Source of the DNA: Haemonchus contortus
Taxonomy: Eukaryota; Nematoda; Chromadorea; Rhabditida; Trichostrongylidae
Length of the DNA stretch: 64,000 bases
Direction: 5' to 3'
Assembly: GCA_000469685.2 (NCBI GenBank)
Contig: LS997564.1
Coordinates: 9,388,591-9,452,590 of the forward strand
Below the pieces are notes generated by a model, which saw only the letters and a list, made by a program, of their open reading frames with translations, did not search any database and was not told the origin of the DNA. The translations under genes and the position numbers were made by a program. Positions 58,901 through 64,000 of this stretch are shown here, piece by piece (position 1 is the first letter of the stretch; the number at the start of each line of letters is the position of its first letter).

Positions 58901-61900
58901 GTCTGGTACCAACTAACCGACTCTGGTGTGATGGAAGGCTTGGTTGGCTTAGACAGATAACGGTCCGGGAACGGGAATCGATCTAGTGGCTATACGTGTG
59001 TGATAGCGCGGCACTCGCTGCTACACCGCCTTCCCCGGCCCCTTTCTTTTATAATAATTACAAGGGGTTTTCCTAACGTAAATCTAACGCGGAGCTTTTC
59101 CGGTCTGCAACGTTACCCTGCTGTTTGGTTCGGGAAGCGTTGATCAGTGCGCTGCGCATCCGCCTCCCACTGTACCCGGTGTGACCCCTTCCTTATATGG
59201 GTCTCGTGTTATACCGTGCAAACACGTGAAGTACTATAGATCACGCTCTAAGTTCGATAGTGACTCATGTTTTAGGTCGACTATACTCGTGAACGTTATG
59301 GCGGTCAATTGCCATCATCGCCATCGTCATCGGCATGTGGATCGAACTCGTCATCCACCAGCAATAACACCCCTGCCCCAAAACCATCGAAACCAAAGAA
59401 AGAAACGAAACCGGACGTGAGGTGTGTGGTGTTAACATTGAGCAAGCTGAAAATTTACTTGTTTATTTAATTAATTCAAGGAGACATAAGTCCCTCTTAC
59501 AAACTGAGTAGGGTGCAACATGAGATGAAAGCTGGAGCTCGTGCAAAAAGCTGGGATGGAAGAGATGAACACCAGGAGTTGACACCCATTCGGTCTTCCT
59601 AGTGGCTCCTTCCCTTCCAAGGCTTGATTAGAAATGCTCCTAAGCACCACTGTGGGTCGAATACCCGTCCCCCTCCCCCCCCCCCCCCCCCACCCTCCCC
59701 GAATACATTTCCACCCAATCGAGTAATGGTTGACAAAATAAAAATTGGTACACAACTGCGGCCAACAGCATACCACGAATAACACGTTCTTTTCCAGGGC
59801 TTTGGAGAGATTGGCGAATTGCTAAAAAAGGGTAATTCAAGTATTTTTACAGTAATCTGATGGCGGCACTGCGCAACAGCACTCCAGCAATGCCTGCTGG
59901 CCTACTACACAATCTCATGCAAACGGTGAATCCCTTCCAAATGATGCTTAATCCACAAATACCGACCTCGTCGGCCAATATCAATGCGGCACAAGCAGCA
60001 AATCAAATGTTGCAACAAGCAGGTGATATCACTGATTGATCGAACGGATACGGGTCGCTAGTCGATCGATGGCTGCTTATTGACTACATGTATTCCAGGG
60101 CTCACAATCAATTCGTCGGGGCAGATAATGCAGTCTAAAAAATGGCGACGAGATGAGCGACGTCAACGGGAACTTGAACAGCGGTTGGCTTTGGCGTTGA
60201 CCACCTCGCACCTCACAGCTGAAGCTCTGGCCAATCCACTTTGGAAGGAGCTGCTTGAGGCTGCGCAGCCGAAGTTCACTCTGAACGACGACCCCCAGTA
60301 CTTTGAACAGGTTGGTTGCTTGAGGTCTTTACAGCGAAACGTTTAAGCTTCGGGCAAGGGAGCTGGTCTACTGAAACGTTCAAATAAACCGTTTCAGCTG
60401 ATTTCCACTCTACACCTTCGTCTTTTGCAATCGATTCGTGCCTTACTAGCCTCGGCAGTATGCGTGTCGGTGCTGGTGGATTGTGTCCGTCTGGCTCCAA
60501 CTGCGAACTCCGATGAGCCTCTGTTCAGATTATGCGTCTCAGCGGCGTTTCCGGCTTTTATCAATCAAAAATATGAGGTAAGGAAGAGATTGAGCTTGGT
60601 TGAATACGAATAATAATCTCATGGCTATCTCAGGTGCACGTCATCCTGCTCGGCTTCCGTCCACTTGTTCAAGCCGACAATACGTCGGAATCTATTGCGA
60701 TGACGATTGACCAGGTGGGTCTTATGGTTCGAATCCTGTCTTTGGCTTCCCCTGATCGTGTACTTCCAGGTCTTGTCCGATTATGACTTGCCGCAGGAGA
60801 AAGTTACACGTGTGGTATGTTCCGGACTGAAACAACTGTTAGAGGATGACTATGGGAGCGTTGTGGACAAGCAGGTAGGTACTTCAGTTAGGATCCATAG
60901 GTTCTACTGACTGATGGGTTGGCTTTCAGATGGAGCCGTTCAGTCAGCGGATTATGGGGTGCTTCACGCATTTTCTCGAATCAAATCCTGCAATTGACGA
61001 GTTGCGAAAAAGCGTCTACCAGATGATCTTCGGTTTCGTCACCCGGCCAGAATCGTTACAGGCGCTGAACAAGGCAGCAGGTGTGTAAGGGATCATTAGC
61101 TTTTGTTGAGTTTCTCATCGGAAGACACTTGTCACGGATAACTGGAGAGCATTTTGGAATAGAACGGGCGGGAGACAAGTGCCCAAAGTGTCTGCTATGT
61201 GTCACCAGCATTCTGGTATTTCATAAGTTCTCCTCTCCCAGGGGCATGGGATCTAAGGAAATCGGCTGTCTCCGTGTTCCATCCTCACTTCTGATCATTC
61301 CCGGCCGAGGGGCCGTAGCGTTATTAGAACCAGTGGACGGCTAATTTTTGAATTTTGATCATCTTTCAATATTTTTATGAACTTTTTTGCGCAATGCTGC
61401 AGATTTCAGGACGGGTAGTGGATTTGCCGCTGAGTGAGCCGTTCCCAGTACTGGCTGAAGCGGTGATGAACATTAAATATGCTGTCGATCAGGTGTCGAA
61501 TGATGCCTCGATAGCTCGCCTTACCGATGAGCAATGGTAAGTGCCATATCCGATTGCAGAGCGAACTTTCTCCCTGTATGAAGTCCTATTTTGAAAGACC
61601 CTGATTTCCCGTCCCAAAATCCGCGGACTTCTCTAATAACTTTTTTCATCGAATGAGCTAATGTACGTTCTGTAGCTGTAGCGACTTTGAATACTATTAG
61701 ACTCAGATTAGGGTTTATAATTCAGAAACACTCATCATCTATCGGAATATTGGACAGGATATGACTTTTCCCACGGAACTGGAGGTAGTGGCTAAATATG
61801 CTGTTCTGTGAAAATTGATTCTGGTTCATTTTCTCAGCTACAGTGTTTAGGACCCTTCTAGTAAGCCCAAACTGATTTGAGAAGATGAGGTTCAGCTCAG

Positions 61901-62028
61901 AATATAAGTAGCTTCATACTTTGCGTAGGAGTGCGAAATCGCCATGGTTTCAACATCTCTGCAAGAAGCACAAGCGGCTTACTTTCAAAGTGCCATCGGA
62001 TAACGAGAACGAGCTGCTCTTATACTAG
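52884..62028 (+). CDS. Gene B: BED zinc-finger protein with hAT-derived RNase H-like region
   Basis: Fifteen exons join without a phase conflict into 630 codons. Residues 1-133 are disordered (Ser/Pro/Ala-rich, KKFR near the start). Residues 134-207 form a BED finger: aromatic VWKYF entry, Cys172 and Cys177, His192 and His196 in a TLACHLKKH context. Residues 208-312 are a Ser/Pro/Lys linker, then a Met/Asn/Pro-rich stretch. Residues 313-630 follow the order of a hAT transposase core: a basic KKWRRDERR segment, LANPLWKELLEAAQP, a VLVDCVRL strand with Asp411 where the first catalytic Asp belongs, ILLGFRPL, a CFTHFL segment like the hAT CxxH, and a final LTDEQW. The usual second Asp (DNAxN) reads CSGLKQLL, no RW motif is present, and the protein stops before a hATC dimerisation domain. 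BED fingers bind DNA; the core is probably non-catalytic. I infer a domesticated nuclear regulator. The specific orthologue is not identified. Confidence 0.85.
53947..53958 (+). repeat. 12-base poly-G run in intron 1
   Basis: Twelve consecutive G. Such runs are often length-variable and prone to sequencing error. Confidence 0.85.
55189..55299 (+). CDS. Gene B exon 2
   Basis: Acceptor atgttcag, donor GAG|gtccgt, 111 nt, phase 0 to 0. Residues 23-59, Ser/Pro/Ala-rich. Confidence 0.8.
55387..55491 (+). CDS. Gene B exon 3
   Basis: Acceptor aactttag, donor AAG|gttagt, 105 nt, phase 0 to 0. Residues 60-94: acidic EKDDEPEPG, then an amphipathic NILEMISKSLLGNAFK helix-like stretch. Confidence 0.8.
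55560..55715 (-). mobile_element. tRNA-derived SINE (third family) in gene B intron 3
   Basis: Read on the minus strand from the right end: TGGCTAAATGAGGCACTC (A-box region) and CGGAATCGAATCCCAGC (B box), with a body running to the left. It is antisense to gene B and distinct in sequence from family S1. Confidence 0.5.
56480..56700 (-). repeat. Repeat family R1, copy 2, inverted, in gene B intron 3
   Basis: Its complement carries the same ordered blocks as copies 1 and 3 (a TGGGTGTGTACG-type end is seen here as CGTACACACCC). It is opposite in orientation to copy 3 just beyond the 3' end of the gene. Confidence 0.6.
57504..57620 (+). CDS. Gene B exon 4
   Basis: Acceptor ctgtttag, donor GAG|gtaagt, 117 nt, phase 0 to 0. 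Residues 95-133: Pro/Ala/Ser-rich, with PASPVPAPIPG. Confidence 0.85.
58088..58200 (+). CDS. Gene B exon 5 (BED finger, first half)
   Basis: Acceptor attttag, donor AG|gtcagt, ends in phase 2. Residues 134-170: DDWSWHRNP and TPVWKYFVYNK, the aromatic lead-in of a BED finger. Confidence 0.9.
58586..58694 (+). CDS. Gene B exon 6 (BED finger, Cys/His half)
   Basis: Acceptor attacag, donor AAG|gtgagt. It supplies CIIGDC and TLACHLKKH, the four probable zinc ligands (C-x4-C-x14-H-x3-H). Residues 171-207. Confidence 0.9.
58866..59036 (-). mobile_element. SINE family S1, minus strand, in gene B intron 6
   Basis: Body CAGTGCTTATATCCTCCTAG and AAGGCTTGGTTGGCTTAGAC, then a head with GGGAATCGATC and GCGGCACTCGCTGCTACACC at right. 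The tail is missing; a separate tail-like piece (GCGTTGATCAGTGCGC) lies at about 59136-59165. Confidence 0.6.
59276..59421 (+). CDS. Gene B exon 7
   Basis: Acceptor gttttag. Two donors are possible: GTGAG|gtgtgt after 59421 (used here, phase 2, keeps the frame) and GAC|gtgagg after 59416, closer to consensus, which would bring TAA as the next codon. Residues 208-255: Ser-rich, then PKPSKPKKETKPD. Confidence 0.75.
59675..59691 (+). repeat. 17-base poly-C run in intron 7
   Basis: Seventeen C within a longer C-rich tract. It lies between the exon 7 alternative donors and exon 8. Confidence 0.85.
59853..60022 (+). CDS. Gene B exon 8
   Basis: Acceptor tttttacag, donor CAG|gtgata, phase 2 to 1. 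Residues 256-312: NLMAALRNS, then a Met/Asn/Pro-rich stretch with NPFQMMLNPQ. Confidence 0.85.
60099..60310 (+). CDS. Gene B exon 9 (start of hAT-like core)
   Basis: Acceptor attccag, donor CAG|gttggt, 212 nt. Residues 313-383: basic KKWRRDERRQRELEQ, then LANPLWKELLEAAQPKFTL, the counterpart of the hAT segment before the first catalytic strand. Confidence 0.9.
60398..60577 (+). CDS. Gene B exon 10
   Basis: Acceptor gtttcag, donor GAG|gtaagg, 180 nt, phase 0. Residues 384-443; VSVLVDCVRLAP carries Asp411 at the expected first catalytic position of the RNase H-like fold. Confidence 0.9.
60634..60714 (+). CDS. Gene B exon 11
   Basis: Acceptor atctcag, donor CAG|gtgggt, 81 nt. Residues 444-470: VHVILLGFRPL and NTSESIAMTID, like the hAT strand and helix after the first Asp. 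Confidence 0.9.
60770..60874 (+). CDS. Gene B exon 12
   Basis: Acceptor cttccag, donor CAG|gtaggt, 105 nt. Residues 471-505; EKVTRVVCSGLKQLL stands where active hAT enzymes have the second Asp (DNAxN), so that residue appears lost. Confidence 0.9.
60930..61080 (+). CDS. Gene B exon 13
   Basis: Acceptor gctttcag, donor CAG|gtgtgt, ends in phase 1. Residues 506-555; GCFTHFLESN resembles the Cys-x2-His segment of hAT proteins, followed by a helical FGFVTRPESLQAL. Confidence 0.9.
61410..61536 (+). CDS. Gene B exon 14
   Basis: The acceptor is the second of two overlapping sites, gcagatttcag; using the first AG (61402) shifts the frame to an early stop. Donor ATG|gtaagt, phase 2. Residues 556-597: VVDLPLSEPFPVLAEAV and LTDEQ. 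Confidence 0.85.
61929..62028 (+). CDS. Gene B exon 15 (stop)
   Basis: Acceptor tgcgtag, weaker than the others but the join restores Trp598 and the frame runs SAKSPWFQHLCKKHKR to TAG at 62026-62028. The last residues are NELLLY. There is no room for a hATC domain. Confidence 0.75.
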
Positions 62029-62529
62029 TAAACGTGATATTCTAATGGTGAAAGCCAATGTTTTCAGCGTTGAATTTTTTGCGAGAACTTATCTAGAGAT
62101 AATCTCAAGTGGTATACCTGATTGTCGGAGCTTATAGCGGCAGTGGGTGTTCATAGTTACTTACTATGATTACTCCCTAGATGAACCGTCCATTAATTCC
62201 CATATTATCTTCATGTAGCAATATAATTCCTCGCTGCTTGTCAGAAAGCAACACGCTAGTTGATTATAGATAAGAGGGGAGTGAAGAATTGTTAGCCCGG
62301 TTGCGGGACACCGGCTGCTGTGGGTGCTTGGCCAGTTAAAGGAATTCCGTGAGTGGAGATGTCTTTCAACTAGTACAACCGGCTTGCCATTTCTGCAGTT
62401 GAGCGTAGCCCGAACTTGATGGGGTGTTCATTACGCCTATGTGGTTATTTGAGTAGATAAACTCCACATTTGTCGATTTCTTCGTTGACGTTTAACAATG
62501 CCCTGTTTCGATAGGAATCGGTAAGCCAC

Positions 62530-62543
62530 AATAAAGCAATAAA
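62530..62543 (+). terminator. Poly(A) signals of gene B
   Basis: Two AATAAA hexamers (62530-62535 and 62538-62543) about 500 bases after the stop codon, the first strong signals downstream. Confidence 0.55.
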
Positions 62544-62604
62544 GGCGATGAAAACGCAAATATCCATGTATTCAGAAAAATATAAGGCTTCAAAGAAGCA
62601 CTAA

Positions 62605-62860
62605 AATTAGGGGTTGGACGAGAATGTGGCGGCAAGCTCCTTGAAAGGGGTATTTGGACGAGCTGTCCAAATATGTCTGTCTCATCGCGTACAGCTGGCT
62701 ACAACAAGCTGCTTACGTGCAACGTGTGCATCCCGGTGCAAATGGTATGCGATTTCCACAGCCTCCACAAAGCCGAGAAAACTCGTCCAACTTTGGGTGT
62801 GTACGTCGACCGAGCCGTTTTTGGTGCATTTATCACGTCCTATCTAGACCGTTTTTCGAC
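62605..62860 (+). repeat. Repeat family R1, copy 3
   Basis: The longest of the three R1 copies, with GGACGAGCTGTCCAAA, GCATCCCGGTG, CCACAGCCTC and TTTGGGTGTGTACG in order. It begins about 60 bases after the poly(A) signals of gene B. Confidence 0.65.
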
Positions 62861-62869
62861 CTGAGAGCT

Positions 62870-64000
62870 TCTCTTGCGCTATCCTTGGGGTCACAGATTC
62901 ATATTAGGGAGAAGTATCACAAACCATTTTTATCGTAACTTGCCTTTAGAAGCCTAGATTAAGCCAAGAATGGCTTAAGAAAGACCTTGTATTTCAGAGC
63001 TTTGGTAAGTTCGCTCTTTTTTTGTGACACCATTCGTGCTATTCTCACCCTTGGTGCTTTCACATTATAATCCAGTCCAGACCGATGAAATATTTGTGAA
63101 AACTACCTTCGGGAGCTGCTGTGGAATGAGCTTAACCTTTTGAAAGGGCAGCGATGATGTTGGCAAGGCAGAAAAAGTAGAAAAACAGTTTCGGCTTAGC
63201 TGCCACTTAGCATGATTAGCTTAGATGTTTTCGACTATTATGCGTGCGTCTCAGCCCTATGTCGAAAATGACATTTGGCTTTTGGTTAAGTCCTTTCTTT
63301 GTTCTCGAGGAAACGGAATGTCGTTCCAGATATAAACCACTTTGCTAATGAATGAGCTCTCACACGAATGCTTTCAAAGAAACTTAATTCTTCACCAACC
63401 CACTTGCATGAAGAACTGATAAAATGAGAGTAATCATGGACGCTGCCCTTTTGATTCAATATAACTAAATAGTTATTAAGATAAAGAAATCGAGTCAAAT
63501 AATGGAAGGGGATAGGCAAACAAAAACATCGATTAGCTTAAGTTCCACCTTAGATGGGAACTAAACTGATCAGTGTACTCACCCTGTGCTCTCCAAAAGA
63601 GGACAACAACCTTGAATATTGGGCTGAATGCGTTCTTGTTAGCTGCACAAGCAGAGCTAGTGCAGTGTTCATGAGCTCGGATATTCAAGGGATTCACGAG
63701 CACTTGCCACTTCCTGAGTCGTAAAACCTTCAGAAGGTTTAGTTGCTCTATATCCTCCCATAATCGCTACACACGTTTTTCTCATTTTTTGACAGTGTCT
63801 GCAGATCGCGCTATCCACCTTAGTCCATTATCGAGGTCTTATGAGGCTATTCGATCCTATAATCCACTTCTAACCCGTGAAACTATATTGGTAGAGGTGT
63901 TCAGGAAAGGCGCAGAGAAAACATGCGCACGTAAGGAGTGACCCCCGCAGGTTATTGAACATGAAACTTGTGTACTTCAGTTCCTCCCCTGCTTCGGAAG
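62870..64000. other. No supported gene
   Basis: 3' flank of gene B. One minus frame of 77 codons (63286-63519) has no motif. Nothing else is recognisable. Confidence 0.4.

Noticed and set aside
1..64000. CRISPR arrays, bacterial operons, ribosome binding sites, rRNA genes, intact tRNA genes
   Set aside because: None is present. Introns, SINEs and LINE remnants mark the DNA as eukaryotic.

Overview
The window looks like nuclear DNA of a nematode, most likely a strongylid or other clade V worm. The basis is: small protein-coding exons bounded by GT donors and TTTCAG-type acceptors; a probable trans-splice acceptor just upstream of a start codon; a BED-finger gene split into 15 exons; tRNA-derived SINEs; and fragments of RTE-like LINE 3' ends of the kind common in strongylid genomes. 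There is no bacterial gene organisation. Almost every open frame here is short and within chance expectation, so only spliced exons that stay in phase are called as genes.

Layout. (1) 1-5500: the 3' part of gene A. Four plus-strand exons (2510-4665) join in phase and encode a low-complexity, probably nuclear protein that I cannot name. Upstream of it lie two related short elements, one with clear terminal inverted repeats. (2) 5500-45300: about 40 kb with no convincing gene. It holds SINE copies, two kinds of LINE remnant, a small piggyBac-like MITE, a 20-bp perfect hairpin, several dispersed repeat families, G-rich polypurine tracts, and three CpG-rich blocks that look regulatory rather than coding. 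(3) 45364-45579: one orphan coding-like exon with a good donor, possibly an alternative first exon. (4) 45.9-52.8 kb: a pyrimidine-rich tract and unannotated sequence. (5) 52833-62543: gene B, the one complete gene, with 15 coding exons and a 630-residue product. It has a BED zinc finger followed by an RNase H-like region recognisably descended from a hAT transposase. The second catalytic Asp appears lost and the C-terminal hAT dimerisation domain is missing, so it is most likely a domesticated transposase working as a DNA-binding regulator. (6) 62.5-64 kb: 3' flank containing a copy of repeat family R1.

Genes A and B are both plus strand and about 48 kb apart. They share a general style (phase-0 exons rich in Ser, Pro, Ala, Gly, and hydrophobic Met/Asn/Pro-rich stretches), but I cannot show that they are one transcription unit. 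The strongest points for follow-up are the domesticated hAT/BED gene itself, a tandem donor in its exon 7 that would switch between full length and a BED-only protein, the inverted R1 repeats around its 3' half, and the relation of gene A and the orphan exon to gene B.
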